This document shows, in pieces, positions 1-14,480 of a stretch of 64,000 nucleotides of DNA. The first letter of the stretch is position 1; every line of letters starts with the position of its first letter. The stretch is from assembly GCA_902806595.1 (NCBI GenBank), contig CADCXC010000013.1:248001-312000 (forward strand). Reading direction: 5' to 3'. This DNA comes from Pyrenopolyporus hunteri (taxonomy: Eukaryota > Ascomycota > Sordariomycetes > Xylariales > Hypoxylaceae). The translations under genes and the position numbers were made by a program. The notes beneath the pieces were generated by a model. The model did not search any database. It saw only the letters and a program-made list of their open reading frames with translations, and was not told the origin of the DNA.

Positions 1-3000
1 CCTCAACGTCTTCGGAGGGTAGATCTCCATTCGCCGGGGGTGTTGTGTCTTGATTGTAGGCGCCTTGGTGAGTCGATACTCCCGTTGGCCTCTCCTCCTT
101 CTGCGTATTCTGTTGTTCTTGGTTGTCCGGAGGTTCCGAGGTGTCCATCTTGTCCCCATCGGCATCGTCTTGCTCAGCTTCATCCTCGGGGAGAATTCGG
201 CTATCTGGGGCCTGGTCTTCGTCGTCGATCGCCATCGACTCATCGATAGCCTGCTTTTGCTCCTCGTTAGACGTACCCATTGCTTGCGCATCCGCGGCCG
301 ACTCGTCGTTCTGAATGTGCTGGAACTCCCGAATCGCAGATTCCTGTTCGGCATTTTCCTTTTGCTGTTGCAAGTCCTGTTCTTGAGCATCCTTGATTTC
401 CTGCTGTTGCCTGTGCCACTTCTCTAAAGCGTCCCCGAGCGTCTTAAGGGGGTGACGAGTCGACGGATCCCGAGTATCGTCAAGCTCCGTCTGAGAGGAC
501 TGTTCTTGAGCTTTGGAAACACTGCCTTTCTTCCCGGCCGAGGTATCTTGGTCCGCTGCGTTCTCGCCCATCTCACCGTCCTCCCGCTGCGCCGCATTGC
601 TCTGCGCATTGTTGACTTCCTCGCTCTGATTGGGGTCTTGGTCCTGCCCACCACTCCTCACGTCACTTGGCGCAGCATTCTCGTTAGCCGCATTGACCTC
701 GTCATTAGATGGAAGCTCTGCCATTTCCTGTTCGCCCATCGGAATTTCAGGCTCTTCTGCTTGTTCGTCTTCTTGGATCCTAGATTCTTCTTCTTTTTCT
801 TTGTTTGTGTCCTCATCCGGTTCTTCGTTATCATTATCGGCATCCGCGGGTATCATATCCATCTCCACATCCTCGCCATTTTCGCTCTCCTGTTCGCTCA
901 TTTGCTTGTCCTTCTGCTCTTCTTGGTCCACGTCTGAAAGCTTATCTAGGTCATCGTCGCTTATCGACGACATAGATTCGTTATCGTTTCCATCGATATT
1001 CATATCATCGGGCAGCGCCAGAGTATCCTGCTCTTCAACATTTTGATCTTGCCTATTGGCTTCCTCTTGTTGCTGTATGTCTTCATTTTCTTCATCAGCA
1101 GCATTCTCATCAGCGTTTTCGTCACCTTGGTCGTCACCCTGGTCGTCGTCTTCTCCGGATTCAATTTCCTGTGCATTGGCTTGTGTGTCGGCGGCAACCT
1201 GTTCGTCCTTCTTCTTTTGCCCTTTGGTATTCTCCCCTTTCTGGTCCTTCTCAGCTTCCTCCTCGTTCTCGCCGTCCCACATTTTCTCGTCGACCGCAGA
1301 AGGATCAAGGTCGTCCACATCGCCGGCTTCTTCGTCCATATCATCACCATCCTCGCTCTCGTCGCCGGATTTGGATCCCTTCTCGTCATCGTCATCACCG
1401 CCATCTACGCTCTCAAGGTCGCCTTCAAGTTCTTGGTCGGCCATATCGACGGCGTCCTTTTCGTCTTCCATCTCCTTGTTCGGTTCTTTGTTGGCTTCTT
1501 GCGCCAATTCGGACAAGTCTTCGTCGGGCTGGATATCCTTACTAATATCCTCGGCGCCCTCTCCTTCGCCTAGACCCGTGCCGCTCTCGAGCTGCCCGGT
1601 CTCACCAGATTCCTCTTCGGACTTCTCCTTGGGGGTGCAGAAACCCTGGGACGCAAGTTGGGTGAAGCTTTTGCTTAATTTCCAGCCAAGCTTACATGTG
1701 CTTCGGTGAACGCGTGCAAATGACTCGATCGTCCGGCTGCAAGTGGCTTGATACTGCTCGATAATAGGTGTCATGACCGCCAACAGGGATGTTGAGATGT
1801 GGCTAATAGAGGAGTCGGATATGTTGACTTGAGCGAGAAGTTGTAGAAGTGCCCCCATGCTTTCTCCGACCTTGTCCATACGAAGAGCCTTCAAGGAGGC
1901 AGTCGTGACCTCTCCATGTTTTATTAACCAGCCGGGCTCGTCTTGCAAAGCAGGTAACTTAGCCACCGTCTTGTTAAACTGTTCAATTGTAACAAGAATG
2001 CTGTCGCAAAGGCTCTTTGCGGCGTTCGGAACGGCGTCGAGTTGCTTGTACACGTGATTTGGAGTAGGTATCGACTGTTCATCGACTATCGTCCAAAGCT
2101 GAATTTGCTTGAAAAGGAATGCTAAGGCTGGCCATCTTTGGCACGCATCACCCAACTCGTTCCGGAACTCATCGAGCGTCCTGTTCACGGATGCCTCCAG
2201 CTCTGCCTTCTGGACAGAGGTAAGCCCGTCGGGCAAAACAGGCAGCGAGCTCCATTCGGCGGATAGACTATCGGATTTTTCCGACCAAGTCTTGAGGAAG
2301 TTGAGGACATCTTTATTATCGACATTTCCGAACTTAGCGTGTAGCCCGACGACGTGTATACCGATTTTAATAACTCGGGCAAGCCACACCGAGGCTCTCT
2401 CGTGATTTCCCAACAGTGTCGTGGCCTTGATCGTGTTATCTCCTCGCGAGGCCCCAACCGAGCGGATATATTCTGACTGGGTTGACAATGCGATGTAGTG
2501 CTTAAGAGCCTTCGCCAATTCGCGCCGCTGGTCTAACGTAATATGAATGATGCCCTCAAGAAAGCCGATGCTCCTGTCGACCTCCGCGGTAGTAAGGTCT
2601 TCCGAGTGCTCCTGGGACGCACGTCGGACTCGAGGTACAAGATCGAGCATCTTGTGGAAGTAGTATTCTGTGGTCTTGAGTTCCTTGAAATGCTCCTCAG
2701 CGGCGAATGTTTCCGATGTAGCTAACACTGTGGAGAGTGTGTCCTGGCGAGAGAGCACGTCGGTGCTAAGATTGTACTGAACCCCCATCTGCCTAGCCTC
2801 CTTTAGGGCCTCGGCGAACAGTTTTCGTTTGCGCGACTTCAGATGTTTCACCAACGCCTTGTTCTCTTCGGTAAGAACTCCGGGAGTCTCCTTACGAAGC
2901 TCGAGCGCCGACTCCTCAAGATTAGAGAGAAAGGAGTCGATGGCTTCGCTAGCATCTAAGGCAGACTCCGGGATGCGGCTTAACTTACCCATAATATCGG

Positions 3001-6000
3001 TCGTCCTCTCTATATTCGCCAACCTTCGATATTCTTGTCCCCAACCAGGAATATTCTTGGAACACGACTCGACCGCAGTTCGGTTGATCGGTGTGGCTTC
3101 CATGTGAACTGCAGTTGTAGCCTCCTCAAGCGCCTCGTCAGGGAGACCACCGTTGACAATCGGCTTCATAGGTTGACCTAGGACTTCTCTGAACTTCCGT
3201 ACGATCCTGAAGAGCTTTTGGTGCGACTTTCGCGCGCTTTCTCGCAATGCCACGATATTTGTGTCTTTCCAGCTCGCCAAAAGGAGGACGTCCTTCATCT
3301 GCTTCTCCAGGGGGTTACGACCAGCACGAATTAGATCGTCAACGGCCTTCGTGTATCGAGAGTAAAAGTTGACGAAGTTGTGGAGGCCATCCTGAATAAT
3401 CGACATAGACGGGTGATCCTTTGTAAGTAACTCTACTTGCTTATGAAGCTGCTTCAATAAGCCGAGCCGACTAGCGAATTGGCCAACGGGTGCCGAAGAA
3501 AAGTACGCTTCTAGTTCTTTGAGTAGGCCAGATGCGTGTTGCGAGAGGTCTTCCCCAGCTTGAACCAAGGTCAACGGCACAGCTATAATAGCTTGGTAGG
3601 CAATAAACCACCAGGCGCTAGTGTCCTCTTCGCTCTTCTTGACTTCCATGTCAAACAGCTTGCCCCATGTCGAAAGTTCCAGGCGGCGCCAGCCAACAAG
3701 GAGATCTGTCAGCCGGTTGTATAGCGGCAGTACGCCGTAAGTTTGGCTTGCCCATCCGCCGAATTGCCATTCGTATACGAAAGCATGAAGCTGCTCAACT
3801 CTCGGTATCGTTTTGGCGAGAGGGTCCGAATGGCCCAGTTGGAGGATCTTATCGCATGATGATACGACATCAGCTAGTGGCTGCAGGTGGCCAATTTCAT
3901 CAACTCGTCGAAGTCGCCGGAAGTTGTCCCTTATTTCCGTAACTAAGCTTACCAGCTTCCGTGCTTCTGTAAGATTCCGGTCCGTATAGAAGTTGTAATC
4001 GGCGGAAACGGTGTTAGAACCCATCTCATTCAACTTCTCATCCAGAGCCAGGAGTACGGCTGGGAGTAAAGTCCGATCTTCGACGGCGAGGTCTAAGTCT
4101 GCTGAAATCTTTCGCGCTAAGAATTTGTTGAGATCGATGATACTTTCGGATGCCTCTCGAGGAGCGAGGAAGATATCTTTATGTAACTGTGACAATCTAA
4201 TAGCCACCGCTCGAGCATCTCCGATTTGAGGTTTCCCTAATTTATTGGTTTCATCGTCTTCCTCAGCAAAGCTCGGAAATAGCTCATCGAACGCCTCTTG
4301 TTCCGCTGCCTCTTCCTCGTTTAGACCCCCTCGATAGCGGTACCAGCTTTTCTTCGACTCTTCGGCCTTCTTGTCCGCCTCAAGCTTCTCCGCCCATTGG
4401 TCATATAATGAGTGGATTGCTCGGAATGTGTCCTGTTTGATCATCTCCAACCCACTGGAGCCCTCTATAGCAACGACCGTGCCAGCGTAATGGAGAAACT
4501 CGAAACTTTGGGAGGGAGTCGGTTGTACGGCTTTGGTATTAAGTTTTCCGCCGAGAAGAGGCGCTAAGTTAAGCAGCAATTTTGATGGAAGATCTTGATC
4601 AACAGCTTGAGACCCGGCCTCTCGTCCAAGGTACAGTCCAAGTTCCAGGCAGTGAATCATGTTAACGACTGGGGACACGATGTCTTCGTATGCGCGGAAC
4701 CGCTCTTGCTTTAGGCGAAGACCAACTCTTAATACGTTTTCGTGGATGACATATAACCTCTGCGCGGCTGCCTCCGAACCCGAACAATGCTGAAGAACGA
4801 TCAAGCTAATATCCGACTGAAGGACAACCTTTAATAGGTTATTGAATTCCGTTTGAATCTCGGGAAGCTGAGAATTGTGAGGACGGAACACAACTTGAGT
4901 TGAAGCAGACGTAGGCCCGAAATCTGATATTTCTCCTTCGAGCAATTTGCAGCGTAAGTTTGTTGGCTGGCCAGTCTGAAACCTCTCAAACTGTTGTAAC
5001 GATTCGAGCCTCAGGTTAAGGATACGAAGTATATAGTCGTGGCCTTCCCGTTCGAGATGTGATCGTAACTGCGGGTCGTACGGCTTATCGGGAACGAACA
5101 GCTCGATCAAGGCCACCGAAAATTGCACCCAAGCGTTTGCAAGGTAAGCGCGCCGCAAGCGTCGGGTTCCACTCCTAGACGCAATCCAGGATGCAAGAGC
5201 AGGAACCAAACGACGAATGGTAATCTGAGAATATTTTCCTTGGTTGTACGTCATACCATTTGGCAAAAGCTGGTCTAAATCGAACGATAAGCCTTGCTCG
5301 CCGAACGTAACGAAACTAGGTTCGTTCAGGGCTACGGACGCATTGCGCGCAGAGGCGAATAGAGTAGCCAGAGATGGGTCATAAATGGACAGTACATCCA
5401 TCATGAGGTTCCAGAGTATCTCCCTAAGCTTATCAAGCCGGTCAACCGCTATCGCTTCCGTATTTGTGCAGACTTGTCTTGCAAGGACTGGCAATTCCGC
5501 TTCGAGCGAAGCTAAAGTACCAAGGCTCGCTGAATCGACGGCCCCAAGCTTCGACACGATACTAGCAGACAACTTCTCGTCCCAATGCTGTCTCTGGGCG
5601 TCGCCGCTAGAGAGTGATTCCATCGATAATAAGAGCTTTGACGTATCGGTAGCACCACTAATACGCATCTGGGTGGTAAGAGGGGCTCCAGATAATAAGA
5701 CCATCTCTTCCAAGGCTTGGGGGAGGTCTGACCGGCGTGACATGCAGTCCAGTACGACGATCTGTCTCATAATTTCGAACTCGACTGTCATGAATGGTGG
5801 AATCTGAGAAGCATCCTCACCGATATTCGCGGTCAGTTGGCTAACTTCGGTCGTCACTACCCTAAGGAGGTCATCGACATTCGGGTCGTTGAGTCGAATA
5901 TATCGATATACTTTAACGAACGACGCCATTACGTCAATAAGGCCGGTCAGTGATGATCCAGACTGCCATTTGACCAAGTCAAACTGCGAGGCCAGTTGCT

Positions 6001-9000
6001 CCATATCCCTGAGATTCTTCAGGCGTAATTCGGTTCCAATCGGAACCGGCCTTAATCCCTCCCAGAGGACCTCCATACTCAAACCGGTAGATAGCTTGAA
6101 CCTAGAAGTAAAGCATTCGTCAATTCCCTTAAGTATGCGTAAGGCGAGCCCACGCGTTTGATCATCCGCGGTCTTAGACGAGCGATCGAGCAATATATTG
6201 GAGAAGAGACTCAGATGAGCTTGTAAGTCCGCTTCGACAAATTGGGGCGCGCAAAGACATGTAATGATGCTCCACCATTTGTACATGATATCCCGGAAGA
6301 AATATTTTCGTTCCTAGCTTGATTAGCAGTTGCAAAAGGTAACAACTAAATCCCGCCAACTTACCCTCCAAGATTCCGGTTTTAGGACATTGAGGTCCAT
6401 AAACGACTTAAGCTCTCCCAGAACGCCATCGAGAAATTTCAACGATCCAACAGTGGAGTCCTTCGACACGGCAGCGACGGTATCGGCTACATACGAACGC
6501 TGAAGCCGATTTAATTCGGAGACTCGAAAGCCAGCGCCGCGGGGATCTTCCGATTTGAGTCGTTCCCAAGCCTCGGCAAGATCAATACATTGTTCATAGC
6601 ACGTCGCTAACCAGAATGGTAGCTGTGGGAGGCGGTCTTGAAGGCATGGGAGAACCACTGAATTTTGTAGCGGATGTATTGGCTAGGAGAGTATTAGCAG
6701 AGTAAGAAAACCGAGGCGAAGGGATTACTAACCTGCATGTCTTCAAAAGTTGGTGCCAGGGTTGTCGACAACGTTTCGTACAAATAACGTATATTAGTTT
6801 GGATGTTAGACGTGGCCGCGGACTTGAGAAATGAGCCTTGGGGGCTCTTGGCACCGTCGAACCCCCATCTTGTGTGATCGAAGTGGGATTCTACTGAGCT
6901 ATCCCGCCGTGACGACAGCTTCTCCCATGGTCGTGAATTGCGAAACACGTGGTACCTATCGAGCAAAGACAAATCGCTAAAAGATAAGCAATCTAGAGCC
7001 ACAGATTCGTGGTTCGACTTATGCTCTGAGTCAAGAGACAGTGCCGAAGAGAGTAGTTCGAATCTCTTCAAACCTGACTCTACCTCAGCAATACGATTCT
7101 TCCAGGGTGCCGAGGCCAAGTTGTACGGTTCAACGTAGATCTCAACCGCACGATTCCTCATCGCTCGTGAGAGTTCGCCGTAGCGAGGATCGACGGTCAA
7201 GAATACCCTGAAATCAGGATGCGGCTTAATGATCCTAGGCTCTCCATTCGGACCGCAGTGCTCGTTAATAATTAGATATCCATCCGGCTCGAGCAAGGAA
7301 TTCAATCGGTCGAGAACTGAGGCGCTGCAGAGGTTTGCATTGTCGAGCACCAGCCAGTGTCCCTTTTGGAGAGCTTTGACGATAATACCATCCAACCACT
7401 CAAACCTGGGATTTGAAATGCCGATGGGGCGTTGAAGAATTACACGAGCGTTGGACAACGCTGCTGCTAGGTCTGAACCTGCCGGGATCTGGTTGAGAAG
7501 GGGTTCGATAAGATCCAGCAGATGCTGACGCTCATCTATCTGGCCCGCCGTAGAGCTAAGAGCGTTTAACAGGTCGACCGCCGATTCTGGCACTTCTTCG
7601 ACTAAGGCGGACGCAATCGATGACTGTAAAGTTTCGTGCAGTTCTCTTAACGCATTATTTAAGTCGCGCATAGGGTCGGACTGTTCAAACCCCCCAACCA
7701 GATCCATGGTATCTACGTCAGCGTTCATAGGGAAGGTAACAAGCGATTTCCCGGACGCCGCGGCGATGTGTTGCAAGAGAATTGACTTTCCGCTACCCGA
7801 CGGCCCGACGAGAATGCACGGAATATTCTGCTTAACGCAAATTAAGAGAGATTCTATCTCCGAAAGTCGAGGAGTGACGTCCATGCCAGGGAATTGCGAC
7901 GGCTGTACGAGCTGGTTCCGCTTCACCAGCGCCAACCCGACTTGGAGTAGAGAGGAACTCATATTATGATATAGTTGGTGGCTTTCGGGCGGCGCCCCAA
8001 AAGCTTCGGTGAAAAGCTTGTCGACCTCGAGCCTATCCCTCTCGGTCCGGAAACGTTGTCGGATTGCTATGCTCAGGAAATCGTCGACTTTCCCCGTGCT
8101 GAGCAATGGATCCGGAGACGTAATCAAGTGCAGCCACCGCAGAGTATCGCGGAGGTTGAATTCCCAGGGGCTACCTTGGGGCCCAAAAGCTCTCTCTACC
8201 AGGATACGGGTCTCAAGGTTGGAGATGAAGTTGATCGTTCGTTGGACGGTCTCCGACGGCACCAAAGGGAAGTTGTGTCGCGCGATAAGGAGTAGATCCT
8301 CTTCGCTGAATACATCCGCATATACGACAATGAAGCGATTTACGAAGGAGCTAGGCAACCCTTTCCTTCCACCGCCCTGGTGGTGAGGGTTCTGCGCTGC
8401 AAAGAGGCGGAAATCCGGATGCCTCTTGAACACCTGGTCGAGTTCGGAAACGTAGACTTCCCCTCGATGATCCAGACATGCGTTGAGGCCCTCTAGAACG
8501 GATTGTGAAGCCAGGTTCATCTCATCCAGAAGCACCCACTCTCCATTCTGCATGGCACGGAGGAACGGTGCATCTCTCCACGCGAAGTGGCCTGCCTCAG
8601 CGCCCTCGACGGGCACGTCGGTTCCAAAAAGGTCCATAAGGTCGGTTTGGTCGGAAAGATTGATTCTTGTTAGAGGTCGCCCGCACGCTCGGGCGAGAGC
8701 GCTCACCAGCGTCGTTTTCCCCACGCCTGGGCTACCCTCTAGCAGGATGGGCTTCTGCACTCGAAGGGCGCGAATAATCCTCATCGCGTTGAGCTTCGTG
8801 GTCGGGGCGTGCAGGGCAAATCCCGCCTCAAAGTTCTCATCGGAGACACGTTCGATAGAAAAATCCCCGATCCGCAATTCACCGCCCGTAACAGTCAGTT
8901 GAAGGGGTGCCCGGTACACCGCCGTCGCGTCGCAGCCGAGAAGCTCGCTCAGCTTGTCTAAACATTTCTGTCGCTGCGAGTCCATGCTCTTGGGGTCTAT

Positions 9001-12000
9001 CGCAATCAAGGCGGAGGGATTTGCTCCGAGAGTATCGATGAAGACGGTGGCCGCACCGTGGACCACAGAAGACGCCGCGCTAAGACCGGCGCCTTCGTTG
9101 ACGAATTTCACCCAAACTAGAATATCTCTTATGGAAAAAGCAGTCGAAGCCGTGGACCGGAAGTTCTGCCCGAACCAGTAGGAGAATTCGACGATGACCT
9201 TAGAATAGGACTGAAACTCGGGCCGGAGCTTTGAGGAGACAATCTGCAAGACATCTTCATCCTCCGAAAGGGGAGGCACCCATATCTCGGTAAACCGGTT
9301 CCTCAGCGCTGGTGAAAGTTCTTTCTTGCCAAAATCACCACCTGGATTCATCGTCGCCAGAAATTGGAAGCCATCGGAGGCCCTGATAAACGAATCGTCA
9401 ATGCCTTTCTCTGCAAGGAGCAGCGAGCGCTGAGGCTCGAGGACGGAGTTCAACCTCTCCAAGACGGAATCGTCCGCCAACGAGATTTCATCGAGAAGAA
9501 AGAATTGGCCATCCCTCATGGCATGGACCAAACTTCCATCCGCCCATTCGAAGAGAGCCTTGCTCTTGACTTCGTTGTCGGATATTCTCTGTCGCAGATC
9601 CGCAGGTACGCGCGCCAAAGTCGCTTCGTCAAGAGCATGATATTTCCCTAGCAAGACGTCTACGTCGCCTTTTACTGGCTGTCCAAGTCCTCCTAATACT
9701 CTGACGAGGTCTTGGGTTAACGCGTCCAGAATAGCACCGCGATTCCTGATTGGCCGTTGAGACCCGATAAGGTCCCCTGTTTCCGTATTCTGATGCGCGT
9801 TGACGATGTGCAGCTCCTTACCAAGGGCCTCGGCAAGCAGTTGGCAGACGGTCGTTTTACCGCAGCCGGTCTCTCCAACGAGCAATACCGGCTCGTTGTG
9901 GCGAAGCGCACTTGCGACCAGAACATACAAGCGGCGCATGGCGTGGGTCCAGACGACGCCTTGGCCATTGATGGAGGGTTGCGTTCGTAGATATGGCGAG
10001 CTGTGGATATCGTAGAGCTGCGCCGGGTCGATTTTGACCTTGAAAACCGTCTCAATCACTTTCTTAACGGCCATCCTTTCTTCTTCGTTTCGTACGCGCT
10101 CGGCAAGGAGCATAAACCCATTAGCTGCGATTTCCTCTCGCGTCTCGGCTCCTCTTAGAGCCCATCTAAAGAGATCCCTTAGCGTCGCAAAGCTATCCTT
10201 ATTTTCAAATAGGCGGCTTGTCTGCCGTAATCTTGAGAGCTCCTTGTACACATTGACAATCCTCTTGCAATCTGAAGGGGCGGTGTATAAGCTACGCTTC
10301 TGAAGGATGGTCTCGAGCTCATCTTCAGGAATGTCGTCGAAATGAAGTTCGAGGAACCTATTACGAAAAGCGCGTGAAAGCACTTTCCGACCTCCATACA
10401 TGCCCGGCGGATTCTGGGTCGCAAACAACATGAAATTCTCGTGCGGCCGGACAACCTCTTGGGTCTCTGGGATTAGCAGTTCCCGATTATCGTCAAGAAG
10501 ACGGTTCAGCGCCTCTAGAACATCAGTCGGCGCGAGATTGAGTTCATCAAGCACGATCCAGTGTCCTTGTCGGAGAGCCTGCACGAGCAATCCCTCCTGA
10601 AACCGCAACTTGCCATCAGCATCGGAAACGTAGGTCCCAAGGTATTCCTGAAGATCTGTATGTTCGTGATTATTTATTCGTACGAACTTGTTACCGCTGA
10701 AGTTTGCGAGATACTCTATCATGCTAGTTTTGCCAGCTGACGTAGGACCCTGGATAAGAATTGGGAAGCGTCTCGTCGATGTGGCTCTGACTAAGTTCAA
10801 GAGGTTGCGCTCGATGTAAGGTGTGATGATGTAATCAGTCCGTTCGATAGGGGTCTCGCCTCCCCGCAGTAGCCAATATTGACGATCTTTGTTCCTGTTC
10901 ATAAACTTAACGTACTGTTTTCCGTCGTCGGGGTACCTTGGCGGTTGGGAGAGAATCGACCTAGCACCGCCGTATCTATCAAGAAGGTGATGATGGATCA
11001 ACGGCACGAGCGTCTCCTCGGATGCTCTATCCAATAGCGTGAGGAATCCCATGGAGAAGCCTTCATACAAGGCCCGCCGGAGGCCGTAAAAGGGGGAAAC
11101 GTCATTGACGTAGCTCAACACACGAGTTAGAGTTCGCAGACTGAAGTGAGGCACCTCGTTGGCGCCGTCAACCAAACGCTTCTCCTCTGCGCGTGTCTTC
11201 GTATTAAGATAGAGTCTTGCAATATCGTCGGCGGCCTGCTCGTCCTTGGCGCTCTTCCCGCTCAAATAAGCTTTGATAATGGTGAGAAGGTCTTTAAGAT
11301 CCTTGTCCGGACTACCAACGTAGAATTCCGTGAAGCGCGATCTAAGTCCCAGGGGGAGATCTCGCTTGCCGATATCTGTAGCCGGGTTCATGGCTCCGAA
11401 TATACGGAAATCCGGGTGCGCCTTAACACGCTCTATATCACCTGTCTCCGATAGTAGAATGGACGGCTCGTCGTTAGGACCGGAAGCGAGCAGGTCGGCT
11501 ATGCTCTCCAATGTGTCAGGCGACGCAAGATTAATCTCGTCCAGCAATACCCAATCTCCGTTTCTCGCGGCTTTGACGATATTACCTTCGACGAAGGCGA
11601 AGGCGAAACTCCCGGAGCCCCCCGAAATCTGAATATCGAACTGCTCCAAACTCTTGGAAAACGCTTCCCAGCGCGGCTTCAAGTCGAGCAGCGACTGCAG
11701 TCTCGACTCCACCTTACGCCTCTTGACGACAGGTTGACCGTCGGAGTCGTCATGGCTAGGGTTATTGGCCTGGCTCTGAAGTCCGCTCACAATCTTATCA
11801 AACATGGTGGGCGCTTCCCGCCATAACTTCGATACCCTCGTCCACTGGCCTTTCGCGGCGCATTTGCCGATTTGATCCAGGTACTTTTGGTTTTTGGACG
11901 CGGAGATTCCGGTGGAGGCGAATAGGTCTTCGAATTCTTCCTTTAGAGGGATGGCCAGGCTCCGCGCATTCACCGGTTTGAAGCCTCCTAGCAGGTCTCC

Positions 12001-14046
12001 AACTTCGCTTTGCTGGGACAAATTCACAGCCACCAGCTTATGACCGAGAGTTTCGGCCAACTGCTGGATGACGGTCGTCTTTCCAATACCGGTCTCGCCC
12101 ACAAGAAGCACGGGCTCGCGCAGCTTGACGGCCGTCGAAATTTGTTCGAGCAGTCTCCTGGAGTGACTCGTGCTCGCGAAGGGCTTTCTCGACTTAACCA
12201 CCCTGTTGGCATGTTTTCTTCTGGTCAGCATGACCCTCCCAACTCTGAAGCTGTTGGGCTTCTCCTCTATCCGCGGCACGTGGACTTTGAGGTAATGCTC
12301 CATGAGCTGTTCCGAGAGGTGCATCTCCTCCGCGATGCAGCCTACCAGGGCGGCTTTCGCGTCCGGCTTGGGGACGCTGCCGCAGAAGCAGTCGGCCGCA
12401 TCCATGAACATCCAGTCTCGCGTCGTTTCACTTATAGGTTCGTCGCCGGTCTTGCAGCCTGTGGCGACGAGGGTTTCTCGGAGGCGACGGCACCATTTCA
12501 AGACGTCTCTAGGGGTGACTGAACGCTCTACTGTACTCCGTCCAGAATTGCTCACATGCGGGTTACTGGATAGATGGCAAAGACGCCTATAGACTGACAT
12601 GATCATCGGAGTATATTTGTGTAGCAGAGGATAACTTCCAACGATGATCTGCTCCAGCTCGTCCGGCGGAGGGATCTTCACGCTCGACAAGTGCCAGAAT
12701 CGCTGGCCTAGCATACTAGGGAGATTCTCCTGCCCATTCATCCCTCGGGTAGTCCGAACAGTCGCAAACAGACGGAAGCTGCTCGGAGCCTCCGCCGTCT
12801 CTCCGCGACTAGGAATAAGCAATTTCCCACGTTCTACCAACGGTAACAGAGTGCTCATCACCTCATTCGGTGCCCTGTCCAAGTCCTCGATTAGGACCCA
12901 TCGCCCCTCGCGGACGGCTGTCGTCAGGACGCCTGGTCGCCACGAGAAGGAACCGGGCTTAGATCCAGTAGAATATAAACCGATGAGCATTTTAGCATCG
13001 GTCTGCTCGTTCAGGTGCAACGTCACCAAGCTGGATTCCATACCGAGCTCGCGGGCGAGCTCATGGACGACGGACGTCTTTCCAGATCCAGGCAGCCCAT
13101 GTAGGAGTATCGGCCCCGGTTGCTGGAGGTTCTGTGCGAGGTTCTCTAGGTTAGTTGAGGTGGTCGAAGTGAGCACCAGTCTAGACGGTACGTGAGGTGG
13201 GCCATTTGGTCGAGGAAGGATCGTTGAGTTATACCGAGCAACTAGCTCGGTGAGCTGCTGGGGAGGGAAAGGTTCGTCTGTGGATGCAGGCGTAGATGTA
13301 TAAGCCTCGGGATCGGAGTTTAACTTTAGTCGAGATTTGTCCCACTCCTCGGCCCGTTGGCGCTCGAGCAGGGAGAGAAAGGCGTAGTCGACTTGAACTC
13401 CATCGATATCCCCCACTAGAGACTCACCATCCTTGATATGTTGGCGGGTGAGCGCCTCTAAGTTGTAGTCGGAAGCGCTAAGTTGGCGACAAAATACCCG
13501 AATAGCGAGATACCTGACTGGAGCATCAGGATGCTTAAATAGATGTTGTATTATAGAGGGCTGAACTAGTGGACCGAAAGTCTTCTTGTCAAAATAGAGG
13601 AGTCTCCAGAATGCAAGTAAGATTTGTAATAACTGTCCTCTAGTAGCGTCTTGCGCCTGTGGTGAGTTTAGTGAGTTGATTATGAGAGGGCCTGACCCGG
13701 AGCCGGTTGTAAGTGAAGTTTCTCTTATGTACTGCTCTAGGAACACAGATAAATGCGGTGCGAACGGGAGGATTCTCGCAAAAGCAGCGATAATTTGGTC
13801 CTCTTGACCTTGAGGTCGAGGCCGTAGCAGCCATCTTGCGCATATGTCGGCGAATACATTCTCGAAGTGGACGAATATAAATCCTGTAACTCGAGGGAAT
13901 AAGGCCGCCTTAGAGATGGCGTCGAGAAAATCCGCAGGGGTGTAACCGTCAACAATGATATTTATTAGATCCTGTGGTAAGTCGGTTAACAGCTCTTTAT
14001 GAGTCAAGAGCTGTTTCCTTTGGACGGTCACATCGACAAGCGCCAT
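1..14046 (-). CDS. MDN1: Midasin, giant dynein-like AAA ATPase (partial, C-terminus off window)
   Basis: Midasin (Rea1/Mdn1) removes assembly factors from pre-60S ribosomes in the nucleus. Exons: 14046-6733, 6682-6365 and 6313 to the left edge, about 4,650 codons; introns are 50 and 51 bases with GTTAGT and GTAAGT donors. Six AAA modules are visible. Walker A motifs lie near residues 319 (GLPGSGKTS), 652 (GETGIGKTT), 1102 (GPTSAGKTS), 1394 (GETGCGKTT), 1770 (GSPGVGKTT) and 2082 (GPSGSGKS). Modules 2-5 have an intact LDE Walker B, while module 1 has IEDLD and module 6 LDNAN. After a long linker the Asp/Glu-rich region starts near base 1640 and runs to the edge. The C-terminal MIDAS domain expected for the family (about 4,900 residues in yeast) is outside the window. 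I start at MALVDV; an in-frame ATG at 14130 would add 28 residues read from an A/T-rich leader. The second and third exons are joined by my own translation; frame checks at bases 4360, 2788, 1639 and 418 agree. Confidence 0.96.
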
Positions 14047-14480
14047 AGCTGCTGTGAAAAGAAAATTAATTGAAAAAAATAAAAAATAAAAAAGTTGTCG
14101 ACAGGCACGAGTTATTCGTCCATTTTTCATTCAATTGCGCATCAAAACGCTTCGAATAGAAAGTCAATCGCGATAAGAGATAAAATCCCACGCTACCCAC
14201 AATAACTTTTTCTGCCGTTTGTCTTGAAATTCGGGCGGTGAGAGACCCGGAACGGACCTGTTTATGGCCGACTGTTAGCGGAGGAGGGGTGCCCCCACTT
14301 AGGTACCATGTACGAACTGACAGGGGGGGCATCGGCCTAAAGCTTCACCAAATCGAAATCGTGCATTAAAATCTTCAGAAGAAGCATCACGAAACCCATT
14401 CGTCAAAGTCGAAGGGAGAGGTTTCCCCAGCCAATTCGCAGTTTGGTCCCACAAAGAAGTCGCCTTAGAAGCCGCCAAAT
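14047..14480. promoter_or_regulatory. Divergent promoter region between MDN1 and mitochondrial L12
   Basis: This 434-base head-to-head spacer must hold the promoters of both genes, which serve cytosolic and mitochondrial ribosomes. An A-rich run lies just upstream of the midasin start (about 14061-14092). I see no clear TATA box or named operator. Confidence 0.5.

Noticed and set aside
1043..1709. Plus-strand frames of 176 and 217 codons rich in Ser, Phe and Leu
   Set aside because: They are the antisense reading of the midasin acidic region; GAA/GAG/GAC codons read backwards give Ser, Phe, Leu and Val runs.
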